64,000 nt of DNA from Simplicispira hankyongi (GTDB lineage Bacteria > Pseudomonadota > Gammaproteobacteria > Burkholderiales > Burkholderiaceae_C): positions 62,001-126,000 of the forward strand of contig NZ_QXJC01000005.1 in assembly GCF_003570885.1 (NCBI RefSeq). The letters run 5' to 3'. This document shows, in pieces, positions 36,470 to 44,538 of this stretch. The notes beneath the pieces were generated by a model. The model saw nothing but the letters and a program-made list of their open reading frames with translations. It had not been told where the DNA came from and did no database searches. Each line of letters starts with the position of its first letter. Positions within the stretch are counted from its first letter, which is position 1. Made by a program: the position numbers and the translations under genes.

Positions 36470-37234
36470 TTAGTGGCAGCGCACGTCTTCGTTGAAGTAT
36501 TTCTTGGACAGTGCCGTGTAGCTGCCGTCGGCCATGATCTCGGACAGTCCCTTGGACCAGGCGTCGGCCAGCGGCTGGTTGCCCTTGGCCACGGCCGCGG
36601 CGATGCGCTCGATGAACAGCATGTCACCTAGTTTGAAGCCGGCATTCGGGTTCTTGTCCACCACGGCCTTGGCGACGAAGCGGTCGGTCACCCAGGCGTC
36701 CACGCGGCGTGAGTTGAGGGCGCTGCGGGCATCGACGTCGGTGGGAAAGTTTTTCATTTCCTTGATGGAAGCGACCTTTTGCACGTTCTCCAGGTAGCTG
36801 GTGCCGGTCTGCACCGCCACGACCTTGCCGGCCAGATCCTTGGCGGTGCGGATGGCTGGGTCCATGGCAATGATCATGCCGCCCGAGCAGTAGTGCGGCG
36901 CCGTGAAGGTGACGGCCTTGGCGCGTTCGTCGGTGATGCCGTGCGAGGCGATGACCAGGTCCCAGCGGTCCTGGCGCAGGCCGGTGAGCAGCGCGTCAAA
37001 GCCCAGCGTCTTCCACTGAATTTTCAACCCCATTTTCTTGGCCACCAGCTCGGCCAATTCCACTTCGAAACCGGTCAGGGTGGTGCCATTGAAATAGTTG
37101 AAGGGGGCGAACTGGCCTTCGGTGGCAACGATCAGTGTGCCGCTCTTCTTGACCTCGTCAAGGGGCCTGGCGTGAGCGGAAAAGACGGTGAACAAGGCCA
37201 GTGCAGTGCAGGCCAGTGTTTTGAGCAACTTCAT
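36470..37234 (-). CDS. Polar amino acid ABC transporter substrate-binding protein
   Basis: 254-residue periplasmic family-3 binding protein: signal peptide (LLKTLACTALALFTVFSAHA), then GTLIVATEGQFAPFNYFNG, GFEVELAELVAKKMGL, WDLVIASHGITDERAKAV and VAVQTGTSYLENV. ATG 37234 starts the signal peptide and has AGGACA upstream. First gene of the importer operon; its leader carries a terminator-like hairpin. Confidence 0.93.
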   Translation of the reverse strand: MKLLKTLACTALALFTVFSAHARPLDEVKKSGTLIVATEGQFAPFNYFNGTTLTGFEVELAELVAKKMGLKIQWKTLGFDALLTGLRQDRWDLVIASHGITDERAKAVTFTAPHYCSGGMIIAMDPAIRTAKDLAGKVVAVQTGTSYLENVQKVASIKEMKNFPTDVDARSALNSRRVDAWVTDRFVAKAVVDKNPNAGFKLGDMLFIERIAAAVAKGNQPLADAWSKGLSEIMADGSYTALSKKYFNEDVRCH

Positions 37235-37265
37235 CTTGTGTCCTGTCTGGGGTGATTTCAGGTAC

Positions 37266-37296
37266 AAAAAATCCGGCCTGCGGTAGCGAAGCCGGA
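37266..37296 (-). terminator. Terminator-like hairpin in the leader of the amino acid ABC operon
   Basis: Minus strand TCCGGCTT (37296-37289), 9-base loop, AGGCCGGA (37279-37272), then six T residues. It sits 31 bases before the binding-protein ATG and downstream of a TATAAT at 37363-37358. It may end the TSUP transcript or act as an attenuator for the importer. Confidence 0.7.
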
Positions 37297-37357
37297 GCTT
37301 GGTAAATCGCCTGACCGATCGCTGCGTCTCACAGGCCTCGGTGCGAACAAGGGCGCG

Positions 37358-37363
37358 ATTATA
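37358..37363 (-). promoter_or_regulatory. Candidate -10 box (TATAAT) for the amino acid ABC operon
   Basis: Perfect TATAAT on the minus strand followed by CGCGCC; the matching -35 position (GCTAAA at 17 bases) is poor. Leader to the ATG would be about 115 bases and would include the terminator-like hairpin. Confidence 0.45.
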
Positions 37364-37399
37364 GGTTCCTGAAATGCATCTTTAGCTCAGGTCTTTCCC

Positions 37400-38161
37400 T
37401 CAGCGCAGATAGGCGTCGTGGCCGGTTTTGAGGATCAGGATGCCCACGACGAAGATGAAGATCGCGCGCACGAAGCCGGTACCGTGCTTGAGCGCCATGT
37501 GCGTGCCCAGCACACTGCCGGCCACATTGGCGACTGCCAGCGGCAGGGCGAAGTGCCACCAGACATGGCCTTTGGCAGTAAAGAGAATCAGCGCGGCAAT
37601 GTTGGTTGAGACGTTCAGCAGCTTGGCCGAGGCCGAGGCATTGAGGAAGTCGTAGCCCAGCCAGCGCACGAACAGAAAGACAAAAAAACTGCCGGTTCCG
37701 GGCCCAAAAAATCCGTCATAGAAACCAATCGACAGGCCAATGGCGCTTGCCGCCAGCCATTCGGCGCGGCCCGAGAAACGTGGACGGTGGTGCTTGCCCA
37801 GCTCCTTTTTGGCAATCGTGTACAGCAGCACGGCGAAAAGCACCCAAGGGAGCATGCGGCGCAGGAAGTCGGGCGAGAGCACCGTCACGGCCCAGGCGCC
37901 GGCAAACGCACCGACGAAACCTGCCAGCGCGGCCGGCATCAGCGCACGCCAGCGCACTTGCACGCGCCGGCTGTACTGCCAGGTTGCCATGGCAGTGCCC
38001 CAGATGGACGCGCTCTTGTTGGTGCCGAGCAAGGTAGCCGGCGGTGCGTTGGGGAAAGTGGCAAACAGGGCCGGAAGCAGCACCAAGCCGCCGCCGCCCA
38101 CGATTGCGTCGATAAAACCGGCCAGCAACGAGGCCAGCGTCACGATGAACCATTCCATCAT
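37400..38161 (-). CDS. TSUP (TauE/SafE) family permease
   Basis: 253 residues with about eight hydrophobic helices and the family's opening pattern LASLLAGFIDAIVGGGGLVLLPALF plus the second-half GFYDGFFGPGTGSFFVF. TSUP proteins move sulfite, sulfoacetate, taurine or other small anions; the substrate cannot be read. Two Met start it. No sulfur metabolism genes adjoin it. Confidence 0.9.
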   Translation of the reverse strand: MMEWFIVTLASLLAGFIDAIVGGGGLVLLPALFATFPNAPPATLLGTNKSASIWGTAMATWQYSRRVQVRWRALMPAALAGFVGAFAGAWAVTVLSPDFLRRMLPWVLFAVLLYTIAKKELGKHHRPRFSGRAEWLAASAIGLSIGFYDGFFGPGTGSFFVFLFVRWLGYDFLNASASAKLLNVSTNIAALILFTAKGHVWWHFALPLAVANVAGSVLGTHMALKHGTGFVRAIFIFVVGILILKTGHDAYLR

Positions 38162-38208
38162 GGAATTGTCTCAGGCCAGATGAAAGCTTGCCGGAGAGCG
38201 TCGCAGGC

Positions 38209-38233
38209 AAAAAAAACGCCGGCATGGCCGGCG
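38209..38233 (-). terminator. Intrinsic terminator downstream of the GMC oxidoreductase
   Basis: Perfect 7-base stem CGCCGGC/GCCGGCG (38217-38223, 38227-38233) with a 3-base loop and eight A residues (T on the minus strand) on the left. It lies 170 bases after the GMC stop and 48 bases before the TSUP ATG. The stretch 38234-38405 holds nothing else I can identify. Confidence 0.75.
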
Positions 38234-38405
38234 TCTGAAAAAGAGTGACGTCTCGCTGGACGCTATTCAATCGTTGGTGTTTTGCAGTGTTGTCTCCTCT
38301 GGCCCCCCCGTGTTGGCGGCCTGAGCACGCCATCGAGTGGGTGCAAATGTAGGGCAGGATCAGGTGACTGGGTATAGGGAATTTCCCGTGGAAGACGGCG
38401 CGGTC

Positions 38406-40079
38406 TCAGCGGCTGTTGTCCTGCGCAATCCATTGCGCCGCCTTCTCGGCCATCATCAAGGTGGGCGAATTGGTGTTCCCGCTGGTGATGGTGGGCATGG
38501 CACCGGCGTCCACCACGCGCAGGCCTTGGACGCCGCGCACGCGCAGGCGTGGGTCCAGCACCGCCTGGGGGTCGTCGGCACGGCCCATGGCGGTGGTGCC
38601 CACGGGGTGGAAGATGGTGCTGGCGATGTCGCCGGCCAAACGGGCGAGTTCCTCATCGCTCTGGTACTGCACGCCGGGCTTGAATTCCTCGGGCTGGTAG
38701 CGTGCCAGCGCCGGCTGGGCGACGATGCGCCGCGTCAGGCGCAGGCTGTCGGCGGCGACCTGGCGGTCCTCCGGCGTGCTGAGGTAGTGCGGGGCGATGG
38801 CGGGTGCGTCTTGAAAGCGCGGGCTCCTGATCTGCACGCTGCCGCGGCTGGTCGGGTTGAGGTTGCAGACACTGGCAGTGAACGCCGGGAAGGCATGCAA
38901 GGGGTCGCCAAAGGCATCGAGCGAGAGCGGCTGCACGTGAAACTCCAGATTCGCGTGCGCCTGCTCGGGTGAGCTGCGCGTGAAGGCGCCCAGCTGCGAG
39001 GGCGACATGCTCATGGGGCCGCTGCGCAGCGCCGCGTATTCGAGCGCGATGCGCGCCTTGCCCAGCAACGAGCTGGCCAGCGTATTGAGCGTGGTCACGC
39101 CCTGCACCTTGAAGACCGAACGGATCTGCAGGTGGTCCTGCAAGTTGGCCCCCACACCCGGCAGGTCGCGTACGACCGGAATGCCGTGTGCCGCCAGCAG
39201 CGCCGCCGGGCCGATGCCCGAGAGCTGCAGCAACTGCGGCGAGTTGATGGAGCCGGCCGCCAGCACGACCTCGCAGCGGGCGTGCACCTGCACCATCTGT
39301 TGGCCCGTCCACACCTCCACGCCCGTGCAGCGCTGCGTGCCGTCGGGCAACTGGGTGAGCAGCAAGCGAGCGGCCTGGGCGCCCGTCCAGAGCTCGAAGT
39401 TCGGCCGCTGCATGCAGGCCGGTCGCAAGAAGGCCTTGGCGGTGTTCCAGCGCCAGCCTTTTTTCTGGTTGACCTCGAAGTAGCCCACGCCTTCGTTGTT
39501 GCCGCCGTTGAAATCCTGGGTGGCGGGGATGCCGGCCTGCTGCGCAGCCAGGGAGAACGCGTCGAGCACGTCCCAGCGCAAGCGCTGCTTTTCCACCCGC
39601 CACTCGCCGCTGCCGCCCTGGCTGGCATTGCCGTGGAGCTGCGCAAAGGCAGCGTCGTCCGCGCCGGGCTGATCGAGCCGCCAGTGGCTCTCATGCCGGC
39701 GAAAGTCTGGCAGCACATTGTCCCAGCGCCATGCGTCTTCGCCCGTGATCGCCGCCCACTGGTTGTAGTCGCGCGCCTGACCGCGGATATAGAGCATGCC
39801 GTTGATGCTGCTGCAGCCGCCCAGCGTCTTGCCGCGCGGGTAGCGCAGGCGCCGGCCGTTGAGCCCCGGGTCAGGCTCGGTCTGGTAGAGCCAGTCGGTG
39901 CGTGGGTTGCCGATGCAGTACAAGTAGCCGACCGGGATGTGAATCCAGTGGTAGTTGTCCTTGCCGCCTGCTTCGAGCAGCAGCACGCGGCGCTTGGGGT
40001 CGGCGCTGAGCCGATTGGCCAGCAGGGCGCCCGCAGTGCCTGCGCCAATGACGATGTAGTCGTAGGAGGTGTCGCTCAT
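38406..40079 (-). CDS. GMC-family FAD-dependent oxidoreductase
   Basis: 557-residue glucose-methanol-choline oxidoreductase: dinucleotide fold YIVIGAGTAGALLANRLS with LLLEAGG, FAD motif YPRGKTLGGCSSINGMLYIR, and the C-terminal active-site block FHPVGTTAMGR followed by DAGAMPTITSGNTNSPT. Similar to choline or alkyl alcohol dehydrogenases; the substrate alcohol is not known, and no betaine aldehyde dehydrogenase adjoins it. ATG 40079 is chosen over an ATG 11 codons upstream because it begins directly before the FAD fold. Confidence 0.92.
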   Translation of the reverse strand: MSDTSYDYIVIGAGTAGALLANRLSADPKRRVLLLEAGGKDNYHWIHIPVGYLYCIGNPRTDWLYQTEPDPGLNGRRLRYPRGKTLGGCSSINGMLYIRGQARDYNQWAAITGEDAWRWDNVLPDFRRHESHWRLDQPGADDAAFAQLHGNASQGGSGEWRVEKQRLRWDVLDAFSLAAQQAGIPATQDFNGGNNEGVGYFEVNQKKGWRWNTAKAFLRPACMQRPNFELWTGAQAARLLLTQLPDGTQRCTGVEVWTGQQMVQVHARCEVVLAAGSINSPQLLQLSGIGPAALLAAHGIPVVRDLPGVGANLQDHLQIRSVFKVQGVTTLNTLASSLLGKARIALEYAALRSGPMSMSPSQLGAFTRSSPEQAHANLEFHVQPLSLDAFGDPLHAFPAFTASVCNLNPTSRGSVQIRSPRFQDAPAIAPHYLSTPEDRQVAADSLRLTRRIVAQPALARYQPEEFKPGVQYQSDEELARLAGDIASTIFHPVGTTAMGRADDPQAVLDPRLRVRGVQGLRVVDAGAMPTITSGNTNSPTLMMAEKAAQWIAQDNSR

Positions 40080-40125
40080 GAGATTCAGCCGTTCGCCCAA
40101 TGGCCTTTGCATTCAAGGGTGGTGA

Positions 40126-40184
40126 GCTATGAAAAAGATAGCATAAAGCGCAAATATAACAAGCGCCGACCAGCATTTTGATAC
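40126..40184. repeat. Interspersed dyad repeat, copy 3 (degenerate)
   Basis: GCTATGAAAAAGATAGC, then TAAAGCGCAAATATAACAAGCGC and CAGCATTTTGATACC: same block order as the other copies but with decayed arms. Lies in the divergent region between the GMC gene and the mlaE-like gene. Confidence 0.65.
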
Positions 40185-40291
40185 CAATTCCCGCGCCGCG
40201 TAGCTGCGGGTTCCCGTTGGCGCACGCTGCCGCTACCATGCAGCATCCTGCGACTGCCTTGCCGCATGCTCTGATTTGCCTTGTTCTTTTG

Positions 40292-41416
40292 ATGCCCGAT
40301 TCCGCTCCCCGACTGTCCCGCGACGACACGCCCCAAGGGCCGTGGATGCGCTTGCATGGGCGCTGGGGTGCGGCCGACATCGGTGCGCGCAGGCGCTGGC
40401 GAGCGCTGGCCGCCGCGCTGGTTGCGGCACCGCCTGAGACGCAGCTTGGCTGGGACCTGAGCGGTATGGCCTGGCTCGACCACGTCGGCGCACAGCTCTT
40501 GTGGAACCACTGGGGCCGCGCCTGGCCCGAGCATCTGGTGCTGGATGACACGCAGCGCTCGTTGCTGGAGCGCGTGGCCTCGCTGTCCACTGCGCCGCCA
40601 CCGCCCGAGCGCTGGTCGTTGGCCAAGCAGGTAGACGGCCTCGGTGTGCTGGTGCTGCACGCCGTCGACCATGGCAAGCGCTTGCTGATGCTGATCGGCC
40701 AGTTGCTGCTCGACAGCCTGCGTGTGCTGCGTGCGCCGCTGCGCGCGCCTTGGCGTGACGTATCGGGGCATCTGTACCGCATGGGCGCGACGGCGCTGCC
40801 CATTACCGCACTGGTCGGTTTTTTGATTGGCGTCGTGCTGGCCTACCTGATGAGTTTGCAGCTGCGCCAATTCGGCGCCGAGGCCTTCATCGTCAACATC
40901 CTGGGGATCTCGCTGATCCGCGAGCTCGGGCCCATGCTGGCGGCCATTCTCGTCGCCGGGCGCTCCGGCTCGGCCATCACCGCGCAGATTGGCGTCATGC
41001 GCGTGACCGAGGAGCTCGACGCGATGCGTGTCATGGGCATCCCGCAAGGCTTTCGCCTGGTGCTGCCGCGTGCGCTGGCGCTGGCGATTGCCATGCCGTT
41101 GCTGAGCGTGTGGACGACGCTGGCGGCACTTGCCGGCGGCATGCTGGCGGCAGACGCGGCCATGGATGTCTCGCCCGCGTACTTCTTCCAGGCGCTGCCC
41201 AATGCGGTCGGCAGCGGTAACCTGACGCTGGCCTTGTCGAAATCGGTGGTCTTTGGCATCTTGATCGCGTTGGTGGGCTGCCACTGGGGCTTACGGGTCA
41301 AGCCCAACACGCAGAGTCTGGGTGAGGGGACGACGGCCTCGGTGGTCTCGTCGATTACCGTTGTCATCATCGTGGACGCCCTGTTTGCCGTGGCGTTCAA
41401 GAACGTGGGGTTTTAG
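40292..41416 (+). CDS. MlaE-type ABC permease with N-terminal STAS-like domain
   Basis: 374-residue permease of a lipid transport system. The first 120 residues are soluble and STAS-like (WDLSGMAWLDHVGAQLLWNHW); the rest is the MlaE domain with GFLIGVVLAYLMSLQLRQFGA, LIRELGPMLAAILVAGRSGSAI, and VTEELDAMRVMGI. In E. coli Mla the STAS protein is separate (MlaB), so this is a fused form. Start ATG 40292 has no SD; longer starts would enter repeat copy 3. Operon with the ATPase, MCE protein and lipoprotein that follow. Confidence 0.9.
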   Translation: MPDSAPRLSRDDTPQGPWMRLHGRWGAADIGARRRWRALAAALVAAPPETQLGWDLSGMAWLDHVGAQLLWNHWGRAWPEHLVLDDTQRSLLERVASLSTAPPPPERWSLAKQVDGLGVLVLHAVDHGKRLLMLIGQLLLDSLRVLRAPLRAPWRDVSGHLYRMGATALPITALVGFLIGVVLAYLMSLQLRQFGAEAFIVNILGISLIRELGPMLAAILVAGRSGSAITAQIGVMRVTEELDAMRVMGIPQGFRLVLPRALALAIAMPLLSVWTTLAALAGGMLAADAAMDVSPAYFFQALPNAVGSGNLTLALSKSVVFGILIALVGCHWGLRVKPNTQSLGEGTTASVVSSITVVIIVDALFAVAFKNVGF

Positions 41417-41420
41417 GTGG

Positions 41421-41533
41421 CATCCCCCTGTGCGGCTACGCCGCTTCCCCCTTCTCTCGCATCACTGCGTGCTGCGGGAAGGGGGACGACGCCGGCGCGG
41501 CGGGGCGGCCCTTGCGCGGCGTCCGCTGGTCTG
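41421..41533. repeat. GC-rich palindromic repeat between mlaE- and mlaF-like genes
   Basis: A compound palindrome: GCGGC-tac-GCCGC, then CCCCCTTC (41447-41454) pairing with GAAGGGGG (41478-41485) around CGCA/TGCG, then GACGCCG (41488-41494) pairing with CGGCGTC (41517-41523). I recognise this type as an interspersed element of Comamonadaceae genomes (memory, not searched). It widens an otherwise tight operon to a 196-base gap. Confidence 0.65.
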
Positions 41534-41612
41534 GAGCGCGCCGGTTGCAGAGCGTGCAGGAAGACGTCCGCGGAGTCCCGGTTGCGGCGGGTATGCGGCG
41601 CGAAGGATGGAT

Positions 41613-42434
41613 ATGTCTGAGCCAACACCCGTTTCGCCCGCCGCCGCTTCCGCCGAGCCGGTGGTGCGCATCGAAGGCCTGGAAACCACCTTTGGCAAGG
41701 GGAGCGAGGCCTACACGGTGCACCGGAACCTCTCGCTTGACGTGCGGCGTGGCGAAATCCTTGCGCTGGTGGGCGGCTCGGGGACGGGCAAGACGGTGCT
41801 TTTGCGCCAGATGCTGGGGCTTTTGCAACCCACTGCGGGTCGGGTCACGGTGCTGGGCCGGCCAGCGTCCGAAATGGGCGGCGAGGGTGCGGCGAGCCGT
41901 GTCGGCATGCTGTTCCAGCACGGCGCGCTGTTCTCGGCCTTCAATGTGCTCGACAACGTGGCCTTTGCGCTGCGCGAGCAGGGTGCATTGCCAGCCGCGC
42001 TGGTGCGCGACGCGGCGCTGGTCAAACTGCAGATGGTGGGGCTGGAGCCCGAGCACGCCACGCGCATGCCAGCCGACCTGTCGGGCGGCATGATCAAGCG
42101 CGTGGCGCTGGCGCGCGCGCTCATCATGGACCCGCCGCTGTTGCTGCTCGACGAGCCCACCGCCGGGCTGGACCCGAATGGGGCCGACGAATTCTGCGCG
42201 CTGGTGCGTGAATTGCACGCCGCGTTGGGGACCACCATGGTGATGGTCACGCACGATCTCGACACGCTGTTTGCGCTCGCCACGCGCGTGGCCGTGCTGG
42301 CCGACCGCAAGGTCATCGTGACCGGAGCGCCGGCCGAGGTGGCGCGATTTCCGCACCCCTTCGTCGAGCATTATTTTTTGGGTGAGCGCGGGCGCCGCGC
42401 CATGGCGCCGGTGCAAGCCGGCAAGGAGACCTGA
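41613..42434 (+). CDS. MlaF-type ABC ATPase
   Basis: 273-residue ATPase: Walker A VGGSGTGKTVLLRQMLG, signature LSGGMIKRVALARAL, Walker B LLLLDEPTAGLDPNGADEF, switch VTHDLDTLFALATRV. The MIKR variant after LSGG is typical of MlaF/Mkl proteins that drive MCE lipid transport. The start at 41613 has GAAGG six bases upstream; an ATG at 41607 is too close to it. Its stop overlaps the MCE gene start (TGATG). Confidence 0.93.
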   Translation: MSEPTPVSPAAASAEPVVRIEGLETTFGKGSEAYTVHRNLSLDVRRGEILALVGGSGTGKTVLLRQMLGLLQPTAGRVTVLGRPASEMGGEGAASRVGMLFQHGALFSAFNVLDNVAFALREQGALPAALVRDAALVKLQMVGLEPEHATRMPADLSGGMIKRVALARALIMDPPLLLLDEPTAGLDPNGADEFCALVRELHAALGTTMVMVTHDLDTLFALATRVAVLADRKVIVTGAPAEVARFPHPFVEHYFLGERGRRAMAPVQAGKET

Positions 42435-43414
42435 TGGAAAACAAGTCCCACGCACTCGCTGCCGGGCTGTTCGTGCTGGTGGTCAGCGCCCTGGTGGTGG
42501 CTCTGGCCATGTGGCTCACGCGCGACAACGGCAACTACAAACTCTACGAGCTCACCACCCGCGACGGCGTCAGCGGCCTGCAGCCCCAAGCCGCCGTGCG
42601 CTACAAGGGCGTGGCGGTGGGCAAGGTCATGCACATCGGCTTTGACCCGCAGGTCAGCGGCAATGTGCTGGTCCGCATCGCCGTGGACGACGACGCGCCC
42701 ATCACCCCCACGACCTTTGCTACCCTGGGCTACCAGGGCGTTACGGGGCTGTCGTACATCCTGCTCGACGACGCCGGCAAGGCCCATCCGCCCCTTCCCC
42801 CTGGCCCGAGCGGCCTGCCGCGCCTGCCGCTGCATTCATCGCCCTTTGCACAGCTTTCCGAGCAAGGCCCGGTCATCCTGGGCCAGGTGCAGGAGATGAC
42901 CCAGCGCGTCAACCAATTGCTGTCCGACGACAACCAGAAGCGCTTCTCCGATGCCCTGATCCACATTGGCGCGGCGGCGGCCAGTGTCGATGCGCTCACA
43001 CGCCGGATCGACCGCAGCGTGACCGAGGGCCTCGACCCCGCCCTGGCCGCGCTGCCCACGCTGGCCAAGGACGCCAGCGGCGCCGTGCAGTCGCTGAAAA
43101 AGGCCGGCGATCAGGTTTCGGTGATGGCCGGTGCGTTCGGCCAGACCGCGCAGCGCCTCAATGCCCCCGGCGGCCCCATCGAGCAGGCCTCGCGCGGGGT
43201 GGAAACTTTCTCGCAAGCGGCCGACCGGCTCAAGACCAGTACGCTGCCCAGCCTGGAGCGTGCTGCCGACGATACCGGCCGCGCGGCGCGCCAGGTGGCG
43301 CGCACGGCCGCAGACGTCAGCGCCAACCCCCAGGCCTTTATTTACGGTTCCGGGCCGGCCAGTCCGGGGCCGGGGGAACCGGGTTTTGTCGCCCCTGCCC
43401 ACAACCCGCAGTGA
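42434..43414 (+). CDS. MCE-domain protein, MlaD/PqiB-like
   Basis: 326 residues: one N-terminal membrane span (HALAAGLFVLVVSALVVALAMW), an MCE domain (YELTTRDGVSGLQPQAAVRY, KGVAVGKVMHIGFDP, LLDDAG), then a long helical C-terminal part that could extend into the periplasm (ERAADDTGRAARQVARTA). It binds and carries lipids between membranes. Overlaps the ATPase stop by one base and is followed after seven bases by the lipoprotein. Confidence 0.93.
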   Translation: MENKSHALAAGLFVLVVSALVVALAMWLTRDNGNYKLYELTTRDGVSGLQPQAAVRYKGVAVGKVMHIGFDPQVSGNVLVRIAVDDDAPITPTTFATLGYQGVTGLSYILLDDAGKAHPPLPPGPSGLPRLPLHSSPFAQLSEQGPVILGQVQEMTQRVNQLLSDDNQKRFSDALIHIGAAAASVDALTRRIDRSVTEGLDPALAALPTLAKDASGAVQSLKKAGDQVSVMAGAFGQTAQRLNAPGGPIEQASRGVETFSQAADRLKTSTLPSLERAADDTGRAARQVARTAADVSANPQAFIYGSGPASPGPGEPGFVAPAHNPQ

Positions 43415-43421
43415 GTGTGCC

Positions 43422-44096
43422 ATGAATACTATTAAATCGATAGCTGTCAGCGCAGTACGTATAAGCGCTGGAGCCATTTTTTTCTTGAATTTCCTGGCCG
43501 CTTGCTCGGCCTTGCCGGCGCCGCCCGTGCATCCCGTGGTGTACGACTTCGGCCCGGGCGCCAGCCGGGTGGCGGCGCAGGGTGCGGCACTGGCACCCCA
43601 GCGCGCGCCGCTGGTGCTGGCCGATGTGGAGAGCCCCGGTCTGCCAGAGGGCAGCACCGCCCTGAACTACCGCCTGGGCTATGACGATGCCCAGCAACTG
43701 CGCGCCTACCAGCGTGCCCGCTGGAGCCAGCCGCCGGGCCAGCTGGTGCAGCAAAGTGTGGCCGTCGAACTGAGCGCCGAGCGCGCCGTGCTTGGGTACC
43801 GTGCGGCGCGCGAAGCCGCGCGCGAAGGCAACGGCGGCCTGCTGGTGCTGCGGCTGGAGCTGGAAGAATTCAGCCAGGTCTTCAGCTCCGCCAGCCAAAG
43901 CGAGGGCGTGCTGCGCCTGCGTGCCACGCTCGCCGAGCCCACACCCCAGGGCGAGCGCCTGCGGGCCCAGCGCGTCTTCGAAGCGCGCCAGCCGGCCCCC
44001 AGCGCCGACGCGGCGGGCGGCAGCGCTGCCTTGGCGCAGGCGGCGCGCCAGGTGGCGCGCGACGTGCGTGCCTGGGTGAATCAGACAGCGCCCTGA
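43422..44096 (+). CDS. ABC-type transport auxiliary lipoprotein (PqiC-like) with repeat-derived signal peptide
   Basis: 224-residue lipoprotein; lipobox FLAAC with Cys at residue 28, then VVYDFGP, YRLGYDDAQQLRAYQRARWSQPPGQL and a C-terminal LAQAARQVARDVRAWV, the layout of the ABC_trans_aux/PqiC family that works with MCE proteins at the outer membrane. Codons 2-21 are made of interspersed repeat copy 4, so most of the signal peptide (NTIKSIAVSAVRISAGAIFF) is repeat sequence. It is rich in Ile and Ala and still hydrophobic enough to function. AGTGTGCC before the ATG is a weak SD. Confidence 0.85.
   Translation: MNTIKSIAVSAVRISAGAIFFLNFLAACSALPAPPVHPVVYDFGPGASRVAAQGAALAPQRAPLVLADVESPGLPEGSTALNYRLGYDDAQQLRAYQRARWSQPPGQLVQQSVAVELSAERAVLGYRAAREAAREGNGGLLVLRLELEEFSQVFSSASQSEGVLRLRATLAEPTPQGERLRAQRVFEARQPAPSADAAGGSAALAQAARQVARDVRAWVNQTAP
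43425..43484. repeat. Interspersed dyad repeat, copy 4, inside a coding sequence
   Basis: AATACTATTAAATCGATAGC, TGTCAGCGCAG, TATAAGCGCTGGAGCC and ATTTTTTTCTT follow the order of the other copies (TTGATAGC, left arm, AAGCGC right arm, T-rich end). It supplies codons 2-21 of the lipoprotein gene. Confidence 0.8.
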
Positions 44097-44290
44097 GCCT
44101 GGTGCAGGGCGCGGATCACGGCAACCCTTTTTTTCGCCGACGGTCCGGTGCGCCTTCGTCTGACAGTGCCAACCGCCACCCGACTACCGCCAGCGCGGCG
44201 CGGTGTTTCTACAGTGACCCCATCGAGTCAGGCATTGGTTTTCGCTGTTTCGGCGAAAGGCCTGATCCGTGACACGAAGAGGATCACCCA

Positions 44291-44509
44291 ATGAACGAAG
44301 ACCGCATCAAGGGCAACTGGAAACAATTCACCGGCAAGGTGAAAGAGCAGTGGGGCAAGCTCACCAACGACGATCTGGACGTGATTGATGGCAAGCGCGA
44401 GCAGTTCATCGGCAAGCTCCAGGAGCGCGAAGGCGTGGTGCGTGAAGTGGCCGAGAAGCAGCTCAAGGAGTGGCACACCCGCAACCCCGATTTCCGCTTC
44501 AACGACTGA
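44291..44509 (+). CDS. CsbD-family stress protein
   Basis: 72-residue charged helical protein of the CsbD family: MNEDRIKGNWKQFTGKVKEQ, WGKLTNDDLDVIDGKREQ, FIGKLQER. Members are stress-induced; the mechanism is unknown. GAAGAGGATC precedes the ATG. The 194-base gap upstream holds a small inverted repeat TTTCGC-N7-GCGAAA (about 44238-44257) that could be an operator or hairpin; no clear promoter. Confidence 0.93.
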   Translation: MNEDRIKGNWKQFTGKVKEQWGKLTNDDLDVIDGKREQFIGKLQEREGVVREVAEKQLKEWHTRNPDFRFND

Positions 44510-44538
44510 CCCCCCCACAGCCTTCCCAAGGACACACC

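Noticed and set aside
38234-38405. Possible small RNA or peptide between the GMC gene and its terminator
   Set aside because: No promoter, SD or coding bias; it is most simply the 3' untranslated part of the GMC transcript.
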